A stretch of DNA of 23,415 nt from Candidatus Woesearchaeota archaeon. Lineage in GTDB: Archaea > Nanobdellota > Nanobdellia > Woesearchaeales > SM23-78. This document shows, piece after piece, positions 6,878-14,185 of the stretch (position 1 is its first letter; each line of letters begins with the position of its first letter). The position numbers were made by a program, and so were the translations under genes. The stretch covers positions 1 to 23,415 of the forward strand of contig JAFGBP010000012.1 in the NCBI GenBank assembly GCA_016933095.1. The letters are read 5' to 3'. A model generated the notes under the pieces. The model was not told where the DNA came from, did not search any database, and saw only the letters and a program-made list of their open reading frames with translations.

Positions 6878-7399
6878 CTAATAATTCCAGCCACCGTGTC
6901 CGTTGCCTTCGCTTCCTCTCTCAATCCTCTTCACGCGCTGATTTATAGAGTCAAGCTCTGCCTTTATGGCATCTAGCTTTGCGCTGATTATCTCAAGGTC
7001 CTTTCCGATGTTTATCTCTGCCACGCTTTGGCCCTGGCTTTGCTGCTGCGATGGATAACCTGAATTCGGCGGGTATCCCGCGGGCTGGCTGCTTGGAACG
7101 TGATCATACCTTTGAGATCCAGGATAAGATTGTGACTGTGGCTGCTGCGGAGGGTATCCTCCATAAGGTTCGCTTCCTTGACTGCCATAAGGATCTGGCC
7201 CTGGCATTCCTTCCATTGGGTCTGACCCGTACTGACCTGGGCTTCCAGGGTATCCTTGCCCTTGCTGCGTCCCCAGGCTCTGGTCCGTTGGAGGATATCC
7301 TGCATTCGGGTCATTTCTAGGATCAGGTCCTGGATTAAATCCCCCTCCGAAATCATCCTCTGGACCTTTTTTTCTCTTGAACGCGTCTAGAATGCCCAC
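6878..7399 (-). CDS. Disordered Pro/Gly/Gln/Tyr-rich protein with C-terminal coiled coil
   Basis: A 173-residue protein beginning MGILDAFKRKK, a short basic amphipathic helix that might touch a membrane. Residues ~12-125 are low-complexity, rich in P, G, Q, S and Y, with irregular YPG, YGG, GYP and PGSQ repeats like prion-like or sticker-and-spacer domains. Residues ~127-162 (EINIGKDLEIISAKLDAIKA onward) are a heptad-like coiled coil, followed by a GNGHGGWNY tail. The start codon is GTG at 7399, with AGGGTGA about 11 bases upstream and a TATA-like box near 7472-7482. Function is unknown; the coiled coil suggests oligomers. Confidence 0.82.
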   Translation of the reverse strand: MGILDAFKRKKGPEDDFGGGFNPGPDPRNDPNAGYPPTDQSLGTQQGQGYPGSPGQYGSDPMEGMPGPDPYGSQGSEPYGGYPPQQPQSQSYPGSQRYDHVPSSQPAGYPPNSGYPSQQQSQGQSVAEINIGKDLEIISAKLDAIKAELDSINQRVKRIERGSEGNGHGGWNY

Positions 7400-7486
7400 T
7401 TCTCTTCTTCACCCTCTTTTTTTCCCAATTTTCCAGGCTTAGCCTTGTTATGGTTATATTGCCCTTGTCTTCATTGTTTAAATATC

Positions 7487-8212
7487 TTACTCTATTCCGA
7501 AAACAGGAACATACTTAATGACCTTGAAGCTAATGGTCTCGGGCCTTACTTTCACCTCTTGGCTTTTCAGGGCGGTCACAAGCTTCATCTCTTCAGGCTG
7601 GAAATAGTTTATCACGAGTGCCGCGAGCAGGTACCCCTTGATCTTCTCGCTTCCACCATAGTGCCTCTCAAGGTCAGTTTTCATCTGTTCTAATGATTTC
7701 TCGCTTAGGTTGAGCTCTCGGCTTGCCTTCTCCACGAGCACTCTGTAAGGCTCGTCGCTCATGAGCACGCAAAGCATTGTTTCCTGGTCATACATGACGC
7801 CGAGGTCTAATTCATAGCTCTTGTTAAGGGCGTTAGGAGTGAAGATGAAGGCTTTGCCCATTCCTTTCGCTCTTCCTTCCTCTTCCAGTTCATTGCTTAT
7901 CCTGTCAAGATCCTCTCTCGTGTAATAGGTGAAGCTGTCCATTGTGAACACCTTCTCCTCAACGGGCTTGATGCCCACTCCTGCGTAAGTCCTCCCATCA
8001 TTCTGCAGGAGGAAAAGGCTTTCTTTTGTTGTCACGTCCTCTTTAATGGTTTGGATGTCCTTGAAGACGAGGACTGTTAGGATGGCCAGGAGCACCACTA
8101 TGAAAAGCATTATCTTGGTGATTATCTTTACTGTCCGGCCTAAGAACTTGGTTGCGTAGAGTATTATGATGACTGAAAGCATGACAAGCAATATAACAAT
8201 CATCGTCTCCAT
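7487..8212 (-). CDS. Membrane-anchored protein of unknown function (241 aa)
   Basis: Two close N-terminal membrane helices (about residues 4-21 and 31-50) are followed by a soluble domain of ~190 residues, alternating beta and alpha. The C-terminus is strand-like, with EVKVRPETISFKVIKYVPVF. No catalytic motif is recognised. A good TATA box (GATTTATAAA, 8248-8258 region) and GAGGT 9 bases before the ATG support the start at 8212. The next gene downstream has its own promoter. If the second helix exits outward, the soluble part would be outside the cell; orientation cannot be decided from the sequence alone. Confidence 0.8.
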   Translation of the reverse strand: METMIVILLVMLSVIIILYATKFLGRTVKIITKIMLFIVVLLAILTVLVFKDIQTIKEDVTTKESLFLLQNDGRTYAGVGIKPVEEKVFTMDSFTYYTREDLDRISNELEEEGRAKGMGKAFIFTPNALNKSYELDLGVMYDQETMLCVLMSDEPYRVLVEKASRELNLSEKSLEQMKTDLERHYGGSEKIKGYLLAALVINYFQPEEMKLVTALKSQEVKVRPETISFKVIKYVPVFGIE

Positions 8213-8277
8213 TTCTCTGACCTCAAGAAGTATTGTTGGAGCCTTTTTTTTATAAATCTTTAGGAGGGTTCAGAGCA

Positions 8278-8787
8278 TTATTTGATCCTGTTTATCTTCT
8301 TCCTTATATCCTCGTTCTCGCGCTTGATCTTTTGCTTGTTCTTGCCCTTCTCCATCTTGACTCTCACCGTGTAGAAATCCTCAAGTGTGCCTTTGAGCTG
8401 CTCGTTCTTGAGTTGCAGCTCGTTCTCTGTTTCGACAAGGTTCTGGTTCGCTTTCATGAGGGCTCTTGTCACGTCGGTAAGCTCTCGGTTCTTGGATTGC
8501 AGTTTTTTGATCATCTGAGTGCTTATCTCCATCACTACAAGCACGAATATCGCTCCGAAGAAGAAAATTGATCCTACAAGCAGCCCTCCCGAGCATAATA
8601 TCTTTGGGATTATCCTGTTGATCAGGAATGCTATGTATCCGAACAGGAAGAAGATGACTAGCCCTAAGAGCCAAATCCATTTCTTCTTGAGCTTGGTGTC
8701 TTCAGTTATCTTGAGAAGTGATATGTTCATGCCTATCGCTATGCATATAGTGATAATCCCTGACACGACCAGCAGGATGTCGATCAT
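8278..8787 (-). CDS. Three-helix membrane protein with long coiled coil (sensor-like, no kinase)
   Basis: From the ATG at 8787 the 169-residue product has membrane helices at about 3-25, 37-57 and 63-88. A charged coiled coil follows at 89-165, including LEDFYTVRVKMEKGKNK, which resembles the linker found before the catalytic part of archaeal sensor histidine kinases. No kinase, PAS or receiver domain follows, so it may be an orphan sensor-like scaffold or partner of a separate protein. The frame is open to an upstream ATG at 8874. The TATA-like GGTATTTATT at 8825-8835 and an AGGTG before 8787 favour the shorter form. Confidence 0.72.
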   Translation of the reverse strand: MIDILLVVSGIITICIAIGMNISLLKITEDTKLKKKWIWLLGLVIFFLFGYIAFLINRIIPKILCSGGLLVGSIFFFGAIFVLVVMEISTQMIKKLQSKNRELTDVTRALMKANQNLVETENELQLKNEQLKGTLEDFYTVRVKMEKGKNKQKIKRENEDIRKKINRIK

Positions 8788-8941
8788 TTTCCTGTCGCAC
8801 CTTTTTCTTTTCTTCAAGGTTTTTGGGTATTTATTACTTTCCTTTTTTTTGGATCCGGGCACCATATTTCTCATTTGTCCGGGGGGTTTGAATCGGCTTG
8901 GTAATGTGTTATGCCTCTATGAATTGATGTTTATGCAAAAA

Positions 8942-8951
8942 TCATTTATAG
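8942..8951 (+). promoter_or_regulatory. TATA box of the HhH glycosylase gene
   Basis: TCATTTATAG lies about 22-27 bp before two nearby ATG codons (8968 and 8974). A leaderless transcript is expected. Confidence 0.6.
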
Positions 8952-8967
8952 ATGAAGATCCATTCTT

Positions 8968-9663
8968 ATGGCCATGATTGCTGTGCCGTCCCCTGTTCTT
9001 GAGATGTATGAGGACCTTCTCAAGAGACATGGCCCTCAGGGCTGGTGGCCGTTGTTGGAGCTTCATCATCAGATGAAAGGCACTAATCCTACAAAGACTG
9101 GGAGCGTTCAGGGCTATCATCCTGGTGACTTCTCGTATCCTCATGATTTGCATCAGAAGTTCGAGATCTGCTTGGGTGCCATATTGACGCAGAACACTGC
9201 TTGGCCTAACGTAGAGAAGGCGCTCCTTAACCTTAAGGCGCTGGATGTGATAGATCCTCATAAGATTCTTGAGATGTCTGAGGAGATCCTGAAAGGCGCG
9301 ATTCGGTCTGCAGGATACTTCAATCAGAAGGCGAGGAAGATCAAGGTTTTCTCTGAGTTCTTCGTATCCTTGAAGGGCAGGAATCCGACAAGAGAGCAGC
9401 TTCTGGGGCTCTGGGGTATCGGTCCTGAGACTGCAGACAGTATCCTCTTGTATGCTTACAAGCAACCCTTGTTTGTTGTTGATGCATACACGAGGCGCAT
9501 ATTCTCTGAAAAAGGCCTTTTTGCAAAGGATGCGGCTTATGATGAGATTAAGGCGGTCTTTGAGGCGGCTCTTCCCAAGGATTGGAAACTGTACCAGGAG
9601 TATCACGCACTCCTTGTGGAACAGGGAAAAAATATGCGTATTTTGTCTCCCAAAGCGAAATAA
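8968..9663 (+). CDS. HhH-GPD DNA glycosylase, endonuclease III-related (MagIII-like)
   Basis: The protein removes damaged bases in base excision repair. It has the endonuclease III-related opening GYHPGDFSYPHDLHQKFEICLGAILTQNTAW (49-79), a helix-hairpin-helix at about 145-163 (LWGIGPETADSI) and the catalytic aspartate D172 in VVDAYTRR. The lysine that gives bifunctional endonuclease III its lyase activity is Glu here (E154), as in monofunctional 3-methyladenine-type glycosylases. The C-terminal four-cysteine iron-sulfur loop is absent: the protein ends EQGKNMRILSPKAK. An alternative frame after the A6 run at 9627-9632 would add CVFC, but it does not give a full cluster. The ATG at 8974 is also possible. 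Confidence 0.88.
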   Translation: MAMIAVPSPVLEMYEDLLKRHGPQGWWPLLELHHQMKGTNPTKTGSVQGYHPGDFSYPHDLHQKFEICLGAILTQNTAWPNVEKALLNLKALDVIDPHKILEMSEEILKGAIRSAGYFNQKARKIKVFSEFFVSLKGRNPTREQLLGLWGIGPETADSILLYAYKQPLFVVDAYTRRIFSEKGLFAKDAAYDEIKAVFEAALPKDWKLYQEYHALLVEQGKNMRILSPKAK

Positions 9664-9751
9664 GAGTTCTTAAGTATCTTCTTCTTTCTTTAAATATTGA
9701 TCTAAAATCTTATATCTTCTGTTTACTATGTTATGTGTGGAGTGATGGAAT

Positions 9752-10615
9752 ATGAATGCGACATACAAAAAGGAGAAAAGAAGGATCAACGCCAGTACCT
9801 TGGATGCCAAGGTGCAGGGCATGGCCTCGAAGAGAGTATCATCTCCTGCAACCATTCCAAGCTTAATCCCGGACACGGGCATGGACTCAGTCATAAGTCC
9901 ATACAATCCGGATAAGGGGGTGAGTGCATACCTTGGCTTGCAGGATCATCTTTCACAGTACGACGTGCCGGAAGAGCTTCTTAGCAGATCTCTGATGCTG
10001 AAGAGAACATACCAGGCAGACTACGACGGCTTTGTCTCGAAGAGAAAGCCATTCGAGCCGGCATTCGTAAAAGAGCTTGATGCAGTCCTGCAGAAGCTAG
10101 GCTACAAGAAGGAGAATGACACTACTTATGTCAGGCCAAGGAAAGAGAACACGTCATTGGATGTGCTGGTGCTCAACGATGACAGTTACCTGAAGTACCA
10201 GAACATGTCAGAGGATAACTGCGAGGTCTTCCTTAATCCTGCAAGAAGACAGGATCTGGTGGGGATTAAATCAAGTATTGTCGGGACACTTACAGGAATA
10301 GCCGCTGAGATCGCGTTGTTTGCGGTACCAGCCATGACCATGCAGCATCCTATATACGTCATTCTTCCGGCAGGCATACTGCAGGGATTTGTTTCATTGA
10401 TGACTATGAATGCCGTATTGGAGGATGGCGTGGATGACAAGTGGTTATACAGGAATACCTTCGGATACCTTCCAGGACTGGGAGTTGCAAAGCTAGTGAA
10501 GAAGCTGGACAACAAGCTCTACGAGCTAGGAGAAAAGTTCGCCTGGAAGAAGGGTTCGAAGGCGCTTGAGAATGCGCTCAAGCCGGCAAAGGGCTTCACC
10601 TACTCGCAGGCTTAA
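9752..10615 (+). CDS. Unknown protein with C-terminal membrane hairpin (287 aa)
   Basis: The first 60 residues are basic then Ser/Pro-rich and look disordered. Residues 60-165 form a mixed soluble region. Two membrane helices at about 174-196 and 200-222 are followed by a basic helical tail (VAKLVKKLDNKLYELGEKFAWKKG). The ATG at 9752 has GGAGTGAT 5 bases upstream of it, and an AT-rich TATA-like stretch is at 9689-9698. No known domain is recognised. The gene ends in a T-rich region (T7 at 10618-10624) that may terminate transcription. Confidence 0.78.
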   Translation: MNATYKKEKRRINASTLDAKVQGMASKRVSSPATIPSLIPDTGMDSVISPYNPDKGVSAYLGLQDHLSQYDVPEELLSRSLMLKRTYQADYDGFVSKRKPFEPAFVKELDAVLQKLGYKKENDTTYVRPRKENTSLDVLVLNDDSYLKYQNMSEDNCEVFLNPARRQDLVGIKSSIVGTLTGIAAEIALFAVPAMTMQHPIYVILPAGILQGFVSLMTMNAVLEDGVDDKWLYRNTFGYLPGLGVAKLVKKLDNKLYELGEKFAWKKGSKALENALKPAKGFTYSQA

Positions 10616-10621
10616 ACTTTT

Positions 10622-10648
10622 TTTATATTCTTTATATTCTTTATATCC
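10622..10648 (+). repeat. 9 bp tandem repeat, three copies, in a T-rich stretch
   Basis: TTTATATTC is repeated at 10622-10630 and 10631-10639, with a variant TTTATATCC at 10640-10648. It follows the stop of the upstream gene and precedes the TATA-like box of the thioredoxin-CcdA gene. It could be a terminator, an upstream element, or both. Confidence 0.75.
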
Positions 10649-10673
10649 TCTTCTTATTTTATTCTTCAAGATA

Positions 10674-10684
10674 ACATTTAAAAA
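10674..10684 (+). promoter_or_regulatory. TATA-like box of the thioredoxin-CcdA gene
   Basis: CATTTAAAAAG lies about 33 bp before the ATG at 10712. A second AT-rich TTTAAATC follows at 10691-10698. Confidence 0.45.
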
Positions 10685-10711
10685 GCCCTGTTTAAATCTT
10701 CCATTTCCAGG

Positions 10712-11959
10712 ATGAGAAAAAATAGGATTTTGGGCACACTAGGCCTTATTTTGGTAGTGTTCATGCTCTTTTTTGTCCTCTCTGCTTCTTATGCAGCAGC
10801 AGAGGATGACTATGTCTGCGCGATTTATTTCACCGGTGCTGGCTGCCCTCACTGTGCCAATGCAAAGCCTGTGATCGAGAAGGTCGTAGAGGATACGCCT
10901 AATCTTGTCCTGATTAAGTACGAGATCCATAACTCTCCTGAGAATGCACCTCTGCTCAATGAGTATGCCGACCAGTATGGCATCTATCCGGGGATCCCCT
11001 TGATAGTGTTCGGGAAGGATGATTATCTTCAGGGAGACAAGGACATAATAAGCGGCCTCAAGAACCATGTCGATGCGCTTGGAAGCAATCCCTGCCCTCT
11101 AGTTGATGGGTCTTCTATGGATGCTTCAGTTCTGGACAAATCTACTTTGCCTGGAAAGATTGATTATCTGGCATGCGGGGATGCCGTGGTTGCCAACACT
11201 CCTTTTGACATTCAAGGGTCTGCATTGAATGAGAGCTGTGAAGAGCCTCTTCCAGGCGTCGACCTGACAGTCGTCAAGGTCTTGTCGCTCGCTTCTGTCG
11301 ATGCCATTAATCCTTGCGTGTTCGCTATCCTGCTTTGGATCCTCCTTGCGATACTGACTGCTAATCCTGGCAGTAAGAAAAAGGTTTTGTATTCAGGCCT
11401 TGCATTCTCGGCTGCCGTGTTCTTGCTGTATTTTGCTTATGGTCTCCTGATCGTGCTGTTCTTCCAGCTCGTCCAGGCCATGGTCGCGATCAAGATCTAT
11501 CTTTACAAGGCGATGGCTGTTTTCGCCATAGTCCTTGGCATCGTCAACCTGATGGATTATTTCAGTTACATGCCCGGCCGTTTGGGCACTGAGATGCCAT
11601 TGTTGTTCAGGCCTAAGGTCAAGAAGATCGTTAATAAGGTGACAAGTCCTTTGGGCGCGTTCACAGTGGGTGCTTTCGTGACCTTGTTCCTGCTGCCTTG
11701 CACTATCGGCCCTTACATAATCGCGGGCGGCATCCTTTCATCCATGAGTCTCATGAGCACGCTGCCTTGGTTGGTGCTCTACAACATTGTCTTCGTGCTT
11801 CCGATACTCATCGTGTCGCTTCTTGTCTATGGTGGGGTGTCAAGCATCGAGAAGGCTTCCAGCTGGAAGGATACTAACATCAGGTACATCCACTTGTTTG
11901 AGGGCGTGATCACTCTTCTCTTGGGGCTTGCCATGCTGTTTGGATGGCTGGGCCTGTGA
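10712..11959 (+). CDS. Secreted thioredoxin-like domain fused to CcdA/DsbD-type membrane electron carrier
   Basis: The product moves reducing equivalents across the membrane for disulfide exchange outside the cell. Residues 1-30 are a signal peptide or anchor ending in SASYAAAEDD. Residues ~33-125 are a thioredoxin-like domain with the active site CPHC (45-48) and the conserved cis-proline region GIPLIVF (94-100). A linker with extra cysteines (128, 155, 176) follows. From ~185 onward there are six membrane helices of the CcdA/DsbD family. They carry the paired intramembrane cysteines C202 (AINPCVF) and C330 (LLPCTIGPY), which in DsbD relay electrons from cytoplasmic thioredoxin. The electron donor and final targets are not in this window. 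Confidence 0.92.
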   Translation: MRKNRILGTLGLILVVFMLFFVLSASYAAAEDDYVCAIYFTGAGCPHCANAKPVIEKVVEDTPNLVLIKYEIHNSPENAPLLNEYADQYGIYPGIPLIVFGKDDYLQGDKDIISGLKNHVDALGSNPCPLVDGSSMDASVLDKSTLPGKIDYLACGDAVVANTPFDIQGSALNESCEEPLPGVDLTVVKVLSLASVDAINPCVFAILLWILLAILTANPGSKKKVLYSGLAFSAAVFLLYFAYGLLIVLFFQLVQAMVAIKIYLYKAMAVFAIVLGIVNLMDYFSYMPGRLGTEMPLLFRPKVKKIVNKVTSPLGAFTVGAFVTLFLLPCTIGPYIIAGGILSSMSLMSTLPWLVLYNIVFVLPILIVSLLVYGGVSSIEKASSWKDTNIRYIHLFEGVITLLLGLAMLFGWLGL

Positions 11960-11976
11960 ACTCGTTCTTTGTCTGT

Positions 11977-12006
11977 AACTACTATTTGGTAGTTTCAAAT
12001 CGAAAC
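11977..12006. promoter_or_regulatory. Overlapping palindromes next to the TATA box of an unknown gene pair
   Basis: AACTAC (11977-11982) pairs with GTAGTT (11989-11994), and the overlapping GTTTC (11992-11996) pairs with GAAAC (12002-12006). Their position directly upstream of the TATA box at 12007-12016 fits an operator for a dimeric regulator. A terminator of the gene before is the alternative. Confidence 0.45.
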
Positions 12007-12016
12007 ATTTATAAAC
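12007..12016 (+). promoter_or_regulatory. TATA box of the unknown two-gene operon
   Basis: ATTTATAAAC lies about 27 bp before the ATG at 12038; no ribosome binding site is visible, so the first gene is probably leaderless. Confidence 0.7.
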
Positions 12017-12037
12017 TCTCTTTCTTTAGTAGCCACC

Positions 12038-12538
12038 ATGGTCGCAAATCCAAGAACCAAGGCCTTGTCTGAGAGAAACGCCATTGACTACGCCATTTTA
12101 TGCGAGATCGAAGGAATAGATCCAGAGCTTCCGGAGCTCATCCAGCAGGCAGAAGCTGAGATCGCATCGATGCCTCTCTCACAGAAAAGGCGAAAGCCCC
12201 TTTCACAAAGACAAACGATGTTTCTTGAGGCTGCAAAGCCGCACTATGACCTGCTAAAATACCTACCTGCGATAAAAGCAAAGAAGAAAAACCATACTTT
12301 GCCTCCGGTACATTATGCGCCATCAGACAGGATCCGAGCCTACGACTTGAAGATACTGATGGAAGAGTATCATGGAAGAGAGTGGTATAACAGCCAAAAG
12401 CTCTGGCGAAGGACGACACACGGGCTTATGACAACGTTCATAGATATTCTGGGGAATTATCTGGAGCGGGTAAGAGAGACGCCGCTCGAATCAAGATATG
12501 CGCGCCTAGAGCAGAGCTTAGAGGAGAAAGCGAGATGA
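12038..12538 (+). CDS. Unknown soluble helical protein, first gene of a two-gene operon
   Basis: A 166-residue, basic and mostly helical protein with no membrane segment or recognised motif. A central basic stretch (PLSQKRRKPLSQRQ, about 56-69) and an aromatic-rich segment (about 116-130) could contact nucleic acid or a partner. It overlaps the next gene by 4 bases (ATGA at 12535-12538), so translation of the two is probably coupled. The pair has its own TATA box and a palindromic upstream site. Nothing visible shows whether it is a regulator or an enzyme. Confidence 0.78.
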   Translation: MVANPRTKALSERNAIDYAILCEIEGIDPELPELIQQAEAEIASMPLSQKRRKPLSQRQTMFLEAAKPHYDLLKYLPAIKAKKKNHTLPPVHYAPSDRIRAYDLKILMEEYHGREWYNSQKLWRRTTHGLMTTFIDILGNYLERVRETPLESRYARLEQSLEEKAR

Positions 12539-13242
12539 TGAAGACGAAGACTAGGCCGAAGCCTACGGGAACTCAGATCGCCGGCTTGTGCGGCGGCGAT
12601 CCTAGTGACTATGCAGACGGGCGGATGTCAGTCTGCACGAAGCTGGAGTACTTGCATCACGGTCTTGTTGAGGTCCCTTTCTTGTACGTCTATCCATACC
12701 TGAACCTTGATGAATTGGCGGCATTTGTAGCGGGCTCTTGGAAAATGCGGTTTTCAGACTTGGAGGGATATCGTGAGAGGATATCATCAGGAACACCTTT
12801 TTCCCAACTATTCGACGATACATTGACGAGATACTTGCCGTTCGGGTCCACAAGAAAGCAGGCGTTGGGGAATTTTGCAAAGGCTGAAAACGCTGCGGCT
12901 GACGCTCACACCCATCTCAAAAGCAAGTTCGAAAAGATGAATCCATTTCCGGCTGTGACTCTGAATGCCCGGCTAGATGCATTCTCCCACAAAAACTCTT
13001 TTGGAGAATCAAGCATATTGAATGCGCTCACGAATAAGACAAAGGTCTATCTTCATCCAGGAGATCCAAAAATTCAGGAAGCCAGAGAGCATAACCAGGT
13101 CGAGGTCGTGCCAATTTTCTTCTCTGAGGTTCGGGGCTTTCGATATGAAGGCGAGAATATCAAGTATGCCCGCCTGATTGCCAGCAGGATAGGCGCTCTT
13201 GGAAAGGAATATTATGACTTGAAAGATATTCTGAAGAGATAA
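12535..13242 (+). CDS. Unknown soluble protein, second gene of a two-gene operon
   Basis: A 235-residue product without signal peptide or membrane helix. It starts inside the stop codon region of the gene before, with GAGGAG about 9-14 bases upstream of the ATG at 12535 (an ATG at 12538 is equally possible). Possible metal ligands occur in ADAHTHLKS (about residues 122-130), and a mixed alpha/beta C-terminal half includes TKVYLHPGDPKI and VEVVPIFFSEVRGF. None of this matches a family I recognise. T6 at 13279-13284 may end the transcript and serves the convergent eS8 gene in the other direction. Confidence 0.75.
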   Translation: MMKTKTRPKPTGTQIAGLCGGDPSDYADGRMSVCTKLEYLHHGLVEVPFLYVYPYLNLDELAAFVAGSWKMRFSDLEGYRERISSGTPFSQLFDDTLTRYLPFGSTRKQALGNFAKAENAAADAHTHLKSKFEKMNPFPAVTLNARLDAFSHKNSFGESSILNALTNKTKVYLHPGDPKIQEAREHNQVEVVPIFFSEVRGFRYEGENIKYARLIASRIGALGKEYYDLKDILKR

Positions 13243-13291
13243 GAAGGGATCAAAGAAAGTTCAATTAATAAATCAATATTTTTTGCTATTC

Positions 13292-13672
13292 TCACTCGAC
13301 CAAGACCGCGTTCACAACTCCTTCCTGGCCTGGCCTGTTGGTGACCTTTGCCTTGCCCTTGGAAGTGTTAAGGATCGCTCCCTTGGTTATGATGTTGTGC
13401 CTGACGAAGTGCCTGTCTGCCGGGTTCTCTGCAGCAGTCTGTATCTCTGCAACCTCGAACTTCTTCGTCTTTGGATTGAGAATGTTGATCTTGTCTGCCG
13501 AGTAGAGCTTGGTCTTCTGCCCGCCGCCTTTTGTAGGCACGGTCTTTACGTGCATGTCGCCGATCCTCGTGTGAGTTGCGTGGCTTCCCTTCTGGTGCAG
13601 CCTCTTAGTCTGCGCGTTGGTATACCTGCCGCCCGTTGGCTTCCTGTTCGCTTTTCCGTGAATTACTACCAT
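13292..13672 (-). CDS. Small ribosomal subunit protein eS8
   Basis: This archaeal/eukaryotic ribosomal protein is found in the small subunit body. The 126 residues match the archaeal length. Family features are the basic N-terminus GKANRKPTGGRY (6-17), KRLHQKGSHATHTRIG and the ADRHFVRHNIITKGAILNTSKGKAKVTNRPGQEG-type region (90-118), which ends in VVNAVLVE. The TATA box at 13697-13706 lies about 29 bp before the ATG, so the mRNA is leaderless. Element D lies about 15 bp further upstream, between this gene and the divergent Sm-like gene. Confidence 0.95.
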   Translation of the reverse strand: MVVIHGKANRKPTGGRYTNAQTKRLHQKGSHATHTRIGDMHVKTVPTKGGGQKTKLYSADKINILNPKTKKFEVAEIQTAAENPADRHFVRHNIITKGAILNTSKGKAKVTNRPGQEGVVNAVLVE

Positions 13673-13696
13673 GATGACTTGCTGAAAATTGGGCTT

Positions 13697-13706
13697 ATTT
13701 ATAAAG
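13697..13706 (-). promoter_or_regulatory. TATA box and BRE of the eS8 gene
   Basis: On the minus strand this reads CTTTATAAAT, preceded by GAAAC, a plausible BRE. The left target duplication of element D (13711-13720) overlaps the BRE edge. Confidence 0.75.
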
Positions 13707-13720
13707 GTTTCTCCTGGGGG

Positions 13721-13841
13721 GCTCTGTTCAAAAAGTAGCCCCTAGCTGCGCATCATGACCCCTGCGCGGTTAATATAAACTCGATTAAAGGATGCGATGG
13801 ATGAGCGGTCGCAGCGGGCTACGAGAGACTTTGAACAGAGC
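13721..13841 (-). mobile_element. MITE-like element, copy D (121 bp), with perfect 10 bp target duplication
   Basis: The ends are GCTCTGTTCAAA (13721-13732) and TTTGAACAGAGC (13830-13841), a perfect 12 bp inverted repeat. CTCCTGGGGG flanks it on both sides (13711-13720 and 13842-13851). If the outer G/C pair is counted with the element, the duplication shrinks to 8 bp. Inner arms GTAGCCC/GGGCTAC and GCTGCG/CGCAGC extend the hairpin. In reverse orientation its first 46 bases equal those of copy B exactly, while the middle is diverged. It has no coding capacity and would need a transposase supplied from elsewhere. It splits the shared promoter region of eS8 and the Sm-like gene. Confidence 0.92.
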
Positions 13842-13872
13842 CTCCTGGGGGAACTCGCGGAACTTAACATAA

Positions 13873-13882
13873 CCTTTATAAA
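13873..13882 (+). promoter_or_regulatory. TATA box of the Sm-like/eL37 operon
   Basis: CCTTTATAAA lies 57-66 bp before the ATG at 13939, leaving a leader of roughly 35 bases that carries an AGGTGAT ribosome binding site. Confidence 0.7.
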
Positions 13883-13938
13883 CCATCTCCAAATACTTGG
13901 AAAAATAAGCCATTAATTTGAATTTTTAGGTGATAAGC

Positions 13939-14160
13939 ATGGAAATGAGACCATTGGACGCCTTGAACAAGGCTAGAGGAAAAAGAGTAATCGTAGAGCT
14001 GAAGAACGGAAGGCAATATGTAGGATCATTGTCAGCATTTGACATTCACATAAACGTCGTCCTGGAAGACGCAGAGGAGCGCGTCGAAGGGGAAGTCAAG
14101 AGGAAGCTTGGCAACGTGTTTGTTCGGGGAGACACCATAACGATAATATCGCCGCAGTGA
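13939..14160 (+). CDS. Sm-like archaeal protein (LSm), RNA-binding
   Basis: Archaeal Sm proteins form heptameric rings that bind U-rich RNA. The 73-residue product has Sm1 (DALNKARGKRVIVELKNGRQ then YVGSLSAFDIHINVVLEDAEE) and Sm2 (RKLGNVFVRGDTITIISP). AGGTGAT at 13928-13934 with a 4-base gap fixes the ATG at 13939 rather than the in-frame GTG at 13930. The pairing with eL37 immediately downstream is a conserved archaeal arrangement and supports both calls. The promoter gap upstream holds element D. Confidence 0.95.
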   Translation: MEMRPLDALNKARGKRVIVELKNGRQYVGSLSAFDIHINVVLEDAEERVEGEVKRKLGNVFVRGDTITIISPQ

Positions 14161-14185
14161 GCGAATCCTAAAGGAGTGAAATAAG

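Noticed and set aside
7012..7356. Repetitive stretch as a possible CRISPR or satellite array
   Set aside because: The repeats are irregular codon-level repeats of a Pro/Gly/Gln protein, with no constant repeat and spacer lengths.
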